From the NCBI GenBank assembly GCA_039619475.1, contig CM077116.1, positions 100,175,164 to 100,239,163 of the forward strand: a stretch of DNA of 64,000 bases. Reading direction: 5' to 3'. Shown one piece after another: positions 43,114-54,482 of the stretch (positions are counted from its first letter, which is position 1; every line of letters starts with the position of its first letter). A program made the position numbers and the translations under genes. The notes beneath the pieces were generated by a model, which did no database searches, was not told the origin of the DNA, and saw only the letters and a list, made by a program, of their open reading frames with translations. Origin of the DNA: Icerya purchasi. Lineage: Eukaryota > Arthropoda > Insecta > Hemiptera > Monophlebidae.

Positions 43114-43530
43114 AGGCGTAGCTTGCATTAGACGGGCCCTGTATCAAAATTTGTTGGGAAGCCCTAATAAAGTGTAAAAATTTTTCACAAAATAAACAAA
43201 AACGCTCGCATTAAATTAAAATAATTTTTTATTGATTATAAGTTATTACTTACAATAAATGCTCTTGGAAGCTAAATTACAATTCAGTCCAAACAATTTC
43301 ACTTCAATCAAATATACACTTCTCTCGCCTTTTTTTCGGCAAACTTATTTATTAAATGATCCATAAATGAAGATGATTTCAGCTTTTCTAGATTTCCTAC
43401 CTCTATGGAATCCAAATAAAGACAAGTCTGAAAGTCATACTACATTTTTACGAATTTTTGCTCACACACGTTCGGGGCCCCTGTACCCCGAGGGCCCCGT
43501 ATCATTGATACGGCGGTAGCTACGCCCCTG
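43114..43530. mobile_element. hAT-type MITE with GC-rich ends (417 bp)
   Basis: Left end AGGCGTAGCTTGC and right end (reverse strand) CAGGGGCGTAGCTACCGCC are inverted matches. Octamers GCTGACGA (43106-43113) and GCTGAAGA (43531-43538) differ at one position. The right end contains a GC-rich stretch with several self-complementary GGGGCCCC-type blocks (43475-43500). Non-coding. Confidence 0.82.
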
Positions 43531-43557
43531 GCTGAAGAAGTTAAGTTAGTGTACTCG

Positions 43558-44390
43558 TTATATTTTAAATATTAACGTTTTACTTTTAACCGAAATTTTA
43601 ATTTCATTTTTCCGCTTATTCATAGTTTGTATTAGTTCACAGGCTATGAATAAGAGTAAAAATGAATGAACTAACATTTCAACTAAAAATGAACTGGAGG
43701 GACTGATGTAGCTGCTCACAGCGAACTTTTCGCTAAATGAAAAAGAAAAATTTCTGTCTATATAGTTGTTATTTTCCAGTGTGATTCTTAATTCATTAAT
43801 TATTCTGTTTGTGATATTTTTTATGAAGTGGGAGCATTTCCTTTCAGGAGATTTATCTTCAACTACTTCTCCAGACATTTTTTTTTCTTTTGAAATACTC
43901 TGTGTGATTTTAGACTTTGTTCCACACCAATGCGTTTTGCTATTTATTTAGTGGTTCTTAACGACTCATTTAACTTGTTTCTTAATCTTTCTATGGTTTG
44001 ATTAAACTCTACAACTTGGCATGCAATTTTAAAAGGATAAAATCATCTTTTTGTATTTCTCTTTTACATCCGATGTGATTAAATACAAAGGGAAACGAAA
44101 ATCAAAAACCTCATAAAGTTACCGGCTCGTTTCTAACTTTGTTTCGGGTTTATACTATTTTTTTTTTTGTTTTTTTTTCCTTTGGGCTCGCCGTTGATAT
44201 AGGCATTGACCCATTCCAAAATAATAACTTATTCTAATTTAATTAAAATCGAATACGACTTGATACCGAGGTATTCCTTTATATTCTTTAACAGCCTCGG
44301 TTATTTCTTCAATATTTTTCATAATTGTATAGGCAGCTTCAAACTTAGCCCACCATCTAGTTCGATTTATTTCTTTCAAATTAGTTTTTG
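43558..44390 (-). pseudogene. hAT-superfamily transposase relic (ZMYM1/TTF-like type)
   Basis: The reverse strand reads NRTRWWAKFEAAYTIMKNIE (about 44.31-44.37 kb), which matches the L-x-x-T-R-W-x-x-R/K-x-x-A block of this hAT group. Next comes FNQTIERLRNKLNESLRTT and IAKRIGVEQSLKSHRVFQ (about 43.89-43.99 kb), then an open frame (43558-43878) beginning near SPERKCSHFIKNITNRIINE. Together these resemble the middle and the start of the C-terminal part of such transposases. The order is right but the text is degraded and interrupted by a LINE tail at about 44150-44215. The hAT dimerisation end is not recognisable. It may be unrelated to the adjacent MITE. Confidence 0.55.
44150..44215 (-). mobile_element. 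LINE-B-like 3' tail fragment
   Basis: On the reverse strand TGGGTCAATGCC...GGGCTCGCC...CCCAAAG runs into an A-rich tail (T-run 44156-44179). The TGGGTCAATGCC piece also lies beside the poly(A) of LINE-B fragment 3 (24.17 kb), and the GGC...CCCA end resembles that of copy 1 (36.64 kb). Only the tail is present. Confidence 0.5.
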
Positions 44391-47300
44391 GAATAATTTT
44401 TTATAATTTTTCATCGTTTTAGCGAGGATACAAAAAAATTCTCATTAACCCTATAAATCCATTGTCCATTGGTAAGTTAAAAGAAATCTTTTTTATACCC
44501 GGGCTTCTCAGTGGACCGAATTTTACTATTTTTTTTTTCAACATCATCAATCAACTTCATCTATTTTCGCTGACTTCAATGTCAGCTAATGGAGTGGTTT
44601 TTACCGTAAAATAGGGTGGAAGGATTTGGGAATGTTTGGAGATTTGGCTTTTTTACTTTTTTAAATTGGCTTTTTTTATAAGAGATTTATAATGATGCAG
44701 ATATATATTTTTTTTATTCTGCATAGCATCGCTTCGCTTTCTATTTCTATGCCTGATTTTCAAATTTAGTTTCCTAAAATAGTAGAGTCGGCGAACTTAT
44801 CTTCTTTGTCATAATTAAGTGGCTGAATTAAGCTGACTCCTCCTGACAGATAAAACTTTGATTTCAAGCATCTCAATTAATAAATGACCCAAAATGCGAA
44901 AGAATTTGATGTTACTTTACAGCAGTTTTTAGATACGATTGATTAGACGAACGTAGTTGTAGCTAATTTTCAATAAAAAAATGATTGATAAATCTTACGC
45001 ATTCTATATCAGAGTAAAACTGTATCAAACGGGAGATCAACTTTTATCATCATCTCTCGACAGTGATACGCATTCCGGGTCTTTATATTTATGCGTAAGC
45101 ACCAGTCGTGGCTATCTGCCCCATTTGCACCGAACGGAGATTGCCTTTTCATCATCACAGCGATTTAAAAAGCTGAGTCGCGATAACAACGCAATGCATA
45201 AAATCATCCTTAAATCCTGTAAAATTCTTTTTACACTTTTTCGCAATTATCATTGTCATTACCGAATTTTATGTTCACAATTCAGAATATTTCATTTAGA
45301 TAATGTTCCTATCAATAAAAACCCAAAAATTTTTATATAAAGAACGCAGAAATACAAATTAATCAGACAATGTTCGTGTTACGAGTTCTTTTTAAAAATA
45401 TCTCAAAATGCAAAAAGTATATTTTAATGAGCATTGCATTTAGAATTTTTCTCGCGCTTATATTACACTTCATTTGTTTTTAGTATTTGAGATATTTTAT
45501 TGTAAAATATTGAAAATTGCACGTTAATTTTTAAATTAAAAAATCTCAAAAACTATAAAGGCTATAATTGTAGAGTGTTAAAGTAGGAAACATACAAAAT
45601 TCAATTATCTTTAAAATAGCATAATGCATTTATTCAAAAATTAATCAAATGACCCCAAAAGAGATCAAATCTAGTTGGCCCTACGTGTGTTCAATGTGTG
45701 CCGCTCCACTTGCATTATATTCGGTTATGAATGTTACGTAAGTTTAACTTCACCACTCTATTTAATACTACGATAAAAAGAACTTTCCGAAATACATGTG
45801 GTAAACAGTTTACATTAAACTCTCTAATTATCACTACACACTATCCTATTTGAAAACTTACATTTCCATTGACTTTTTATTTAAAACGATATGTACGAAA
45901 TATTCGCGCAAACACTGTTCTTTGCGGTTCTCATTTGACAAGCTCCCAGACAAATAATCACTAACATAGGCAACAAACAAAGGACGTAGAAAGATATAAT
46001 AGATGGCTGACGTTGAAAATTGAAAAAGAAAAACGGAAAAGAAAAAAGGAAAAAAAAGTGAAAGAACGCAAAGCAAAACATCGAAAACGCATGAGGAGAA
46101 GAAAAAGGATTGATGAGGAGTCTTCTCAATGGTAAAGATTTGAATAAGCAGAAAGGTTTGCATCGTAGGCAAAAGCTGAAAGACGAATTTAATACAAATG
46201 AATTGAAAATTTGCGAAGAGAACGCATTTCAATTGCACATGAAAAGAAATTGTCAATTGAGGTGTTTTACTTTAAAACAAAAAATGTGCACATTTTTTTC
46301 TCAAAGATACAGCTAATATTAATTCCTTTATTTTAAAATATTAATACAGAGAGTTGTGGTTACAAAAAAAAAGGATAGAGAAAGTTTCTTTCTAATTATC
46401 CTAATGTTACGATTTTTCACTTTTCAGCTAATCTAACATTTCTGTTCAAATATTTATTCCATATGAGAAGCAAAAACGGACAGGTGGTTTATTCTGCTCT
46501 GTTTGAAATCTATATTTTATTTTTTATTAGCGGAACTGTGTGTTCTGTATAACATTCGTCGATTTAGTATTTGCCAGGTCGGAGTTGTTGATAAAGACTC
46601 TTTACAAATTTTAATTAACTAAAGAAATTGTTTATTTATTTCTTTGTTTTCGTACAAATTGCTTCATTATACCTTCTTCCATGCTGAAAAATGAATGTAT
46701 TGTTCAATTTTATACGGTAACCTTAAACATTACATAACGCACATTTTTATCATTTAAACAATTATGATTTGAAAAAAATATGGAAATTTTAAAAGTTAAT
46801 TCTCTGTTATACAATACTTATATGACGTTTATTGTAAAAAGTTGAAGCAAAAATTGTAGTTTCAGACTGATACTTTTTTATAATTCACCAACTATAATTA
46901 TTCTTCACAAATTATATTTAATTTTGATAATTTATACTTTAATAACTTTTTCCCCATTTCAATAATAAGTTAAATAAATAAATAATTGAACTAAAAAGAA
47001 TATATTTCCATTGTAACCGCCCTGGTGGAAAACAATTGAAACTTTTAAATTTTTACGAAAAAGTTGTAAATTTTAACTCCAACTTCAATAAAAAACGCTA
47101 TAAATAAAAAAATCATATTTTGAATATTAAATAATCAGTTCCAAAACGATTTATTTCTATATCTCACTTTATAAATATTTTAAACACATTTCAAAAATTT
47201 ATCCTAAACTGGGATGCTTGATAGATTTGTTTTTTCTGTATAATTACTCATATAATTACCAAATGCTATTTTTAATTTTTTTTTTTTTTTTTGGATCAAA

Positions 47301-47715
47301 CAGTAATATATCAATAATTAATCAAAATTATTTTTAAAATAATTATGCTGTTGTAAATTAACTTTAAAAACAAGGTTAATTAAAAAATGCAATTATTAGC
47401 AAAATTAATAAATACATAACTAACAAAAAAAGTAAAAACAAAAGTGTTGAATAAAACTAAATATGTTATAATTCCTTTTTATTATTATTTAATCGTTAAT
47501 TACTTTTAAAATGGTAATGAATTTAACAATTTAAATCATTTTAAAAAATTGATTAATTTACATACATTATTAAAATTTGTAACTTTAATTAATATATGGT
47601 TAACTGGTTATTTTATATGGATTGATGCGCTAAAAAAACGATTTTCTTTACAATATGAAAAAATGTAAAACTATAATAAATTATGTTAAAAAAAAAAACA
47701 AAAGAAAAGCTTAAC
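44391..47715. other. AT-rich interval with one dispersed repeat, no recognisable gene
   Basis: Longest ORFs are 44981-45340 (119 codons) and 45858-46256 on the reverse strand (132 codons). The forward strand at 46.0-46.1 kb is strongly purine-rich and would read Lys/Arg-rich; none of these shows a family motif. The repeat at 46346-46590 is listed separately. Confidence 0.45.
46346..46590 (+). repeat. Dispersed repeat shared with the hAT MITE at 16.5-17.0 kb
   Basis: It begins TACAGAGAGTTGTG and contains AAAGTTTCTTTCT, TTCACTTTTC, CTCTGTTTGA, TCTATATTTTA and ATTYRTCGATTTAGTATTTGC in the same order as 16738-16945. It corresponds to an inner part of that element. Terminal repeats were not located here. 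Confidence 0.7.
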
Positions 47716-47787
47716 AGGTCCCACCGAGATTCGAACTCGGATCGTTGGATTCAGAGTCCAAAGTGCTAACCATTACACCATGGGACC
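47716..47787 (-). tRNA. tRNA-Gln (anticodon CTG)
   Basis: The reverse strand starts GGTCCCATGGTGTAATGGTT and ends GGTGGGACC plus a T discriminator. It folds as a standard cloverleaf of 72 nt without intron: acceptor GGTCCCA/TGGGACC, D-arm with GGTGTAATGGTTAGC (box A), anticodon stem TTGGA/TCCAA with loop CTCTGAA giving CTG, and T-arm GAGTTCGAATC (box B consensus). It decodes CAG as glutamine. A T-rich run lies downstream (reverse complement of the A-runs at about 47687-47710), suitable as pol III terminator. No CCA is encoded, as expected in eukaryotes. All invariant positions I checked are present, so it is probably functional. Confidence 0.96.
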
Positions 47788-50700
47788 GTTGTACAAACTC
47801 TCCCTTTTTATACACTTATTTGTGAAATATTTAAGAAATAATTAAAATACATATGTTTAAATTATTATAAATACTTCAAAATATATTCAAATTTCTTCTC
47901 ATCAAAAAATGAACATTAAAACAATGTAATAATTCATATAGAACGCATAAACATCTGAAACCGACACATTGTAGTGGATCTATTTTACGAGAACAGTTTT
48001 CATCTTTATCTTCCAGTGCCAGTAATCCTGAAATAATAATATTAACCAGCGCAAAGATAAATTGGACCTTGAGTACGTAGTTATATATAACTCATTAATC
48101 TCACACTTTGTACATTAATCCGATATTAAAGGTAGAAAAGATTTATTTATTAGCGATACGATTATAAATTATATAAATTAATAACTTCTCATTGGTAAGA
48201 CGGTATATTAAAATTACTTGTGTATTATTTATACAATTTTAATCTTATTTTGAAATTTTATGTTTTAATTATAAATTTATCTACCTACTACGTTTTAGTG
48301 CGCTTATTAATGTTACTTTTTTACATTATGAAGTATTCGAGATTTTAAAGTTTGTGAAAGCTATTTCTAGTTTTCTGAAAGTACTGTTATTAGAAAAAAA
48401 TAATGTTTACCGACTTATTAGTTAGAAAATGTTTAGTTTCATAATTATTACAATCGATAATATGTAGATGTTATAATCAACATTGTTTTAAAACAAATTA
48501 TTTACAGAAGTTCTGATAAGGAAACGTTATGAATATTAATAAAACTTAATTTATATTAATATGAAATTTGTATTTTTAAGTAGAAAGTTAATATTTAAGT
48601 TATGCTATAAACGTTAATGTTTCGATATACTACACAGATAGTAAAATTTAAAATTCGTTTGCCGGATATTTTTAATATGTAGCGAGAAGTATTTATAGTT
48701 TGCTTTTAGCTAATAACACAATAGAAGAGTATAATTTTTGTTTGAATTTTTTTATGTATAGTAAAAACTAAAAGTTTGTATTCAATTCAAAAATACAAAT
48801 TAGTCTACGATTTTTTGTTTTCTGAAATTTTAGTGTAGGCATTGTTTGAGAACGTTGTCATATCAATTGTAAAATTTGCAGAAAAATGGCATAAACTATA
48901 ATACGAGTAATGGAAAAACGGAAAAGGAAGGTAATACATTGCTTTATTAATGAATGAAATTTATAGATTAAAGGTTTTGTAGCTATTTTCAAGAACAGAT
49001 TAATTTTATATAGACACGAATTATAAATTTGGTAAAAAATTATTTTATTACCATTTCATTTTGCACTAGTCTATAACATTCATATTGCGGCAAAATAGTC
49101 CGAACAGTATTGCGTAATTTTATAGAAAAATGTGTAATATTTTTTGGTTTTTTTTCGTATGATCAATTTCTATTTTTTTAAATTTGTATTGCGTTTATTC
49201 TTAATGTGGTAAAATATCGAATTTCTTGTTTTTTTTTATTTTTTCGTACAGTTTAACAGTATAATCTAAATACAAATTATGATTCCATTTTTTAGTTTTT
49301 TCATTTATTAACGTATTTCAAAAAAATTTATTTTTAGCTTGTTTTTGGAAACGGCCTATTAAAATAATTATAAAACAAACAGGTCAATTATCATCATAAT
49401 TGACAAATTCTTTTTGTATTCTCATCGAGTTTTTATTTATTTTTTATATTATTTTTATAACCTGAATGACTCATTAAATATAATTGAAGTCGTTCTCTTA
49501 CTCAATAGTATATAAAAGCTTTGGAGGGCGGGTTTCAGTCGTAATAAAATATGAAGATGCTTATGTATTATTTACATATGCATATGGAATTATAAGAGCA
49601 TTAATATGAATGATATTAAGGTTGTAACTGTATAAATTATATTGTGATCGAAACTTTATATGCAATATATTGTTGTGTTCTTCTAATTCCGATCGAAACA
49701 GAAACGTCTAAAAATAACAAATGTTAACATTAAGAATAATAACCGTTTTATTTTGTAGTTCATCAGAAAAAACAATTCCCCTATAGTTTTTTATTTATTA
49801 TGAAATAAATAAATAATAATAATGGCGCGTTCTACGAGACAAATGTAAAAATAGCTAAACTAATTGGCTGAGAAACGCGACTTAAAATTACCAAACACAG
49901 CATGAAATTCCGGAGACCGGGAAGAATTGGGAAAACCGGACAAGACTCGAATAGAAAGTTCGAAAAAAATTTGGATTTGACTTAAAGTTTCAAGCGATGA
50001 TAGCAAGGGAAGTTGTTGATTGACGAACGGAAATTAACGGAGGAAAAAAATAACAGATAATTACCCCTATAAATCATATGAGAAATATCGTTGTATGCAC
50101 AAATCGAGTAAACAGGATACGGAAATGCAGTGAACAGAAATTAAGGAAAGATGAGATGTAAAACGACAAAGAAAAAATGGGCACTTTGGTTCGAAGTTAA
50201 ATAATTAAACAGCGCGGACGACATTAAAATAAAATTATCCGAATTGGTAATGGAAATAAGGAAATAATAATGAAACGAAATGGTATAAATAATATCCGGG
50301 CGCCGTTTAATACATTACTACCATAATTACAATAATAATAATATTAATAATAAAAATAGGCAGAAGTACAACAGTATTAAAAATATTATTTCTGTATTTT
50401 TAATAATACTACAAACATGTTTATAAGAAATATAATAAGAGGAGCCCCCCCTACGTTGTGTGTGATTTGTGGCGATTTTTCGATCGCGGTATTAATTCGT
50501 GTCTAAGAAAATTATGAAAATAGAAGAAAAAAAAAATTGGCCAATTCAGTGAAGCTTATAAATACGATCGGAGAATTAGCATCGGAAGCGAAAATCAGTT
50601 GTCTGCAATAGATGCAAAGTACAGAAACGGTACTGCAATGAACTGTCGAAACCAGAGTGACAGTGAAAATGGAATTCGTTCGTGCAATATTTTGCTGGAT

Positions 50701-51089
50701 AATTATCTGATGGCGTGCATTTTGGTTCGCTGTTTACTGCACCTCAGATTGACAGATTGCTGCTGTATGTAAACAAAATAGTCTACCGAAATATTTGGTG
50801 CATTATTGCCTTTTGGCACCATCATCGAAATATTACTAATAAATATAATATAGTAATATTAATAAATAAGATGTAATGATATTATTACACAGATATGAAC
50901 AACTAATGTGAAACAATTAACTCGACCGAACTCTTTTTTTTTCGGTTTTGAAATAGCTTGTCCATTGTGATATAATGCAGTAAAAACTAAAAAGTAAAAA
51001 ATTATACATGTACAACCAACTGAATGGAAAAAAAAAAACATGAAACGATTTAGATTTTTATGGACTGTTATTGCATTAGTAATTTTTAG
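47788..51089. other. AT-rich interval, no recognisable gene
   Basis: No ORF with a motif. The forward strand between about 49.83 and 50.25 kb is purine-rich, reminiscent of reverse-strand LINE remnants, but no domain could be read. Confidence 0.45.
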
Positions 51090-51785
51090 GATTTCGTACA
51101 CATATAATGCACGGGATGCTAATAAGATGGTTCAGAAAAGACAAAAAATTCAAATAAAAATTAATAGCTCACGAACGGTTTGACTTATAAACTTTAAAAT
51201 TGGATCATAAGTTACAATTAAAATTCTCTTTAAGACAATCTATAACTTCCAGCTAACCGATTACCCTGGGCGGCAAAAAAAATAAAAACCCGTTAAGAAT
51301 ATATGATACGGAATTTAAAACGACCTTAAAAATCATCCTTAAAAAATTTATAACTCATCGCCGGGTAACCCTTTAAAAGTGAAATTCAAAATGTAAAACA
51401 AAACGCAGAAGCCCTTTTATAGGATCAAAATTATTTACCCCCCCCCTTTTTTTTGAGCCAAAAACAGCAAAAAAAGGAAGTTTACGTAAATAATAGCCCG
51501 AGTAACAAAGTTGGAAAAACTAAAACGTATCTCAAACACATGCATAAAGGACCGCTTTATAAGAAAAATATAGCCGAACCTATAACTTTATATTCACCTT
51601 CTCAAAGCGCCGAAAGCTCGGAAGTTTTGAGAAAGAAAAAAAAATTTCCGGGCATGTGATATATCCATGAAATTGTTGGGAACGAAACCGTATTTCATTT
51701 TCTTAACAAAATTTTCGAGGTTGAAAAGCTCAAAAAGCGCGTACAATTATATGTCTCTCCTTCTTTACGCTGTGAAAAATCAGTA
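51090..51785 (+). repeat. Left arm of the inverted-arm composite
   Basis: Matches, inverted, 56786-56978, then 54187-54382, then 53395-53700. Shared landmarks include AATAAGATGGTTCAGAAA, CTCACGAACGGTTTGACTTA, TTTGAGCCAAAAACAGCAAA and TTACGTAAATAATAGC. The extra 490 bp of the right arm is missing here, at an A-run near 51470. Confidence 0.85.
51453..51659 (+). other. Small ORF in left arm, similar to one in right arm
   Basis: The frame reads VNNSPSNKVGKTKTYLKHMH and KGPLYKKNIAE, and after a stop NETVFHFLNKIFEVE. The right arm gives the same words with changes (see 53380-53628). It begins at a non-ATG codon, and the protein family is unknown to me. It could be the remnant of a gene carried by the repeat, or a coincidence of similar DNA. 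Confidence 0.3.
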
Positions 51786-53394
51786 AATAAATGTATATAA
51801 CCCCGAACAGCACAATATCTATTATTAAATCAACGCTATCGATTATTACAATAATAATCTATAAATTATAAATGAAAGAAATTAATCCGAAATAAAAGGT
51901 TTAAGTAAGTATAATAAAAAGTACCATATTTATGATACATACTATAGTCTGTAGTATCCTATATTACAAGCAAGTATATGACTACGGAATTATGAAAAAA
52001 CTTGCCTGATACTGATAATGTAATTGGTTCGTATTTGCGTGTTAGTAATTTTAGTACAATTAAAAGCGTTTAATATCGTACTTTTCTTTATTAGCTGTAA
52101 CTTTTAGTATTGGAAACAAGAGACTGTAACTGAAAATACACATATTATGACTAGATAAATTATTATTCTGTATAAAGTCGTTTATTACAAAAACTTCAAT
52201 ACGATTTGAGATTGAATGTAGAATAAATTATTGCGATAGCGTTGTTTGCTTTAATGTTAGTATGGTTCGGATGTTTTTTGAAAAATAGTTATACTCTTAA
52301 AACCATTTTTAGGCATAGCGGTTGGTTTAAATTATGAAAGATTAATAACTAAATTATTTAGGCAAGCAGAGCAACTTTTGTTTGGGACAGACTAATAATG
52401 ATCAGCTATTAACGAAATATTGGGTAATATTTTATTAGCACTGAAAAAGAGTTATTCACCATCCGAAAATTTCCAAAATTGTACGAAACTAGTGAATGGC
52501 TTTAAAAATTTTGCGAACATAAATACTTAACTCGAATAAATCCTATAATTTGTTAAAATGACATCGAAGAAAAATTTTTTGCACCATATTTTTAAACTCA
52601 GTAGGACTTACAGTACTTGTGTAAGCGATAGTAAATTCTGTACTGTTGTAAAAACCTTGAACTCTCTTAAATTCAACTCGAGACTTTGTTGACCGAAGAG
52701 CACCCTTACGGTTTCAAGCAGGGTGGACAGTGCCAGTCTTTCTTTATCACGTGTATATATTTATCTGATTAGAATATCGTGATGATTATAACTTTATAGT
52801 CGCCAATAGTAGCGAGTACTAAATTGTAAGCAAATAAACAAAATTATCTGATAACAAAAAAGGAACTGATTGGGATTAGTACGAAAAACTTTTAGAAGAG
52901 AAAATTGACTTACTAATTTAGTTGAATACTCCGGTGTAAATGGAGCGCGTAGTAAAGAAATTTACAGAACGATTGTAAACAGTAGTCTCAAAGGTAATTT
53001 CAAACGGAAAATGCATTTAAAAAGATAACTATCCTAAATACATAAGCGAATACTCCGGAAAAAAGAGCACTAATTTTATCGCAAAGAAGTAGGATTCTCG
53101 AAAATAAGTATCAAATATACTAACTAAAGGAGTTAATAAATGAAGGAGTTCCATAATTATGTATCTAACGTAATAACGTTCATATAAGCAACTAGGAACA
53201 ACCTGTAGAGGGCAGCTAAGAATATAAACTGGCCAGTAAAATGTAACCAAACATCGCAACGGAAATATGATAAATGGGTCAAATGTGAATAAGTTCAGTC
53301 AAGCATGATATTTCATGCGCTAAGGATTTCGTATGTTAAGTTAACGATAACTATAATTTACATTTACATAATACTAAATTCAAGAATTCAAAAC
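51786..53394. other. Core of the inverted-arm composite, no recognised gene
   Basis: AT-rich. A forward reading FLGIAVGLNYERLITKLFRQ near 52.31-52.37 kb and a few other short open stretches could be coding remnants, but I cannot assign them. Three of the shorter frames end quickly in stops. Confidence 0.4.
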
Positions 53395-53628
53395 AAAGTA
53401 ATTTGATTTTTCGCGCCACAAAGAGGGAACTTTTTTGAACTTTTCACCAACTTCGAAAGTTTCATTAAGAAAATGAAATACGGTTTCGTTCTCGACAAAT
53501 AGCCATCGATATATCACATGCCCGGGAAAAAAATAATTTTTCGGAACTTTCAAGCTAATGCCTCGAGGGTCCGACAATAAAGTTGTAAACTCGGCTATAT
53601 TTTTCCTATAAAACAGTCCTTTATGCAT
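53380..53628 (-). other. Small ORF in right arm (82 codons)
   Basis: It reads MHKGLFYRKNIAEFTTLLSD, then VPKNYFFPGHVIYRWLFVEN and ETVFHFLNETFEVGEKFKKV. The same frame is open upstream of the Met (VNNSSSNKVGKTKTYFKY), so the true start is unknown. Homologous words occur in the left arm in the mirrored position. No family recognised. Confidence 0.35.
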
Positions 53629-54382
53629 ATATTTGAAATACGTTTTGGTTTTCCCAACTTTGTTACTCGAGCTATTATTTACGTAAAATTCTTTTTTGGA
53701 ACGAAGTTTTTTTACACGGCTTGTCGGTAGGAGTAAACTGGCAGAAATGGCGAGATAACGATAAAACGTTATACGTCGTCCTCCAGGCGACCTTCACACT
53801 CTTTCTATTATATGCAGGTGTGTGCGCGCGCGAGTATCGAGATTCGAGCAGCAAGCATTGTACGCGGTCAGCTGTTTAAGCTCAATTCTAAACACGTGTA
53901 CATTTTATTGAATTTGAAAATTGGCGTGGTTTTTTTAATTATTTAATTACACCGATTTCTTTCATCAAGCTAAACGTTCGTCGACAAATTATCTTATTTG
54001 ATGTTTTCTCGGTTAGAGTAAAATTTTTAAAATTTTGCCTCTTCTGAACTTGGCGAAATACAAGTAGTGTGTTTTTTTTAAACTGTTCTATTTTTTATCA
54101 TATACGTTTACCGAAAGTTACTTTATGTCTAAGATCTATCAAAAAGCGAAAGGATCTTCGTTCCTACTGTGTGTCCCTAAATACCACCTCTCTTTTTTTT
54201 TGCTGTTTTTGGCTCAAAAGGGGGAGGAGGTAAATAATATTCTAACCGTAATATTTTAATTCTATAAAAAAGCTTCCGCGTTTTGTTTTACATTTTGAAT
54301 TTTACTTTTAAAGGGTTATCCGGTGATGAGTTATGAATATTTTAATGGTGATTTTTGAAGTCGTTTTAAATTTCATATTATA
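53395..54382 (-). repeat. Right arm of the composite, inner part
   Basis: 53395-53700 and 54187-54382 pair with the left arm. The intervening 490 bp, present only here, contains a short GC-rich patch (53.82-53.88 kb, GTGTGTGCGCGCGCGAGTAT) and a 34-bp match to the 3' region of LINE-F. Confidence 0.8.
53966..53999 (-). repeat. Short match to the LINE-F 3' untranslated region
   Basis: TTTCATCAAGCTAAACG and TCGTCGACAAATTATC correspond to 58018-58052 with few changes. Too short to define an insertion. Confidence 0.45.
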
Positions 54383-54482
54383 CATAAGGCATTCAAAAAC
54401 AACTTGCACTAATTTTTATACGCCGAAGCAACACTGCATATGAAGTTGGCAACCACGGTGAGTTGTAGTATAACTAATTATA

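Noticed and set aside
44981..45340. 119-codon ORF as a host gene
   Set aside because: Composition and residue pattern show no recognisable domain; nothing around it supports a gene structure.
34190..45700. Similarity between 34.19-34.25 kb and 44.50-44.56 kb (TTCTCA-TGGA-CGAATTT) as a repeat family
   Set aside because: The match is short and gapped; further similarity nearby is low-complexity A/T.
45858..46316. Reverse-strand Phe/Leu-rich ORF (132 codons) as a membrane protein, or forward Lys/Arg-rich ORF as a basic protein
   Set aside because: Both arise from the same purine/pyrimidine-skewed DNA; no motif and no second line of evidence.
49830..50250. Purine-rich forward strand suggesting a reverse-strand LINE
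   Set aside because: I tried to match the reverse frames to LINE-A and LINE-B domains and found no convincing block.
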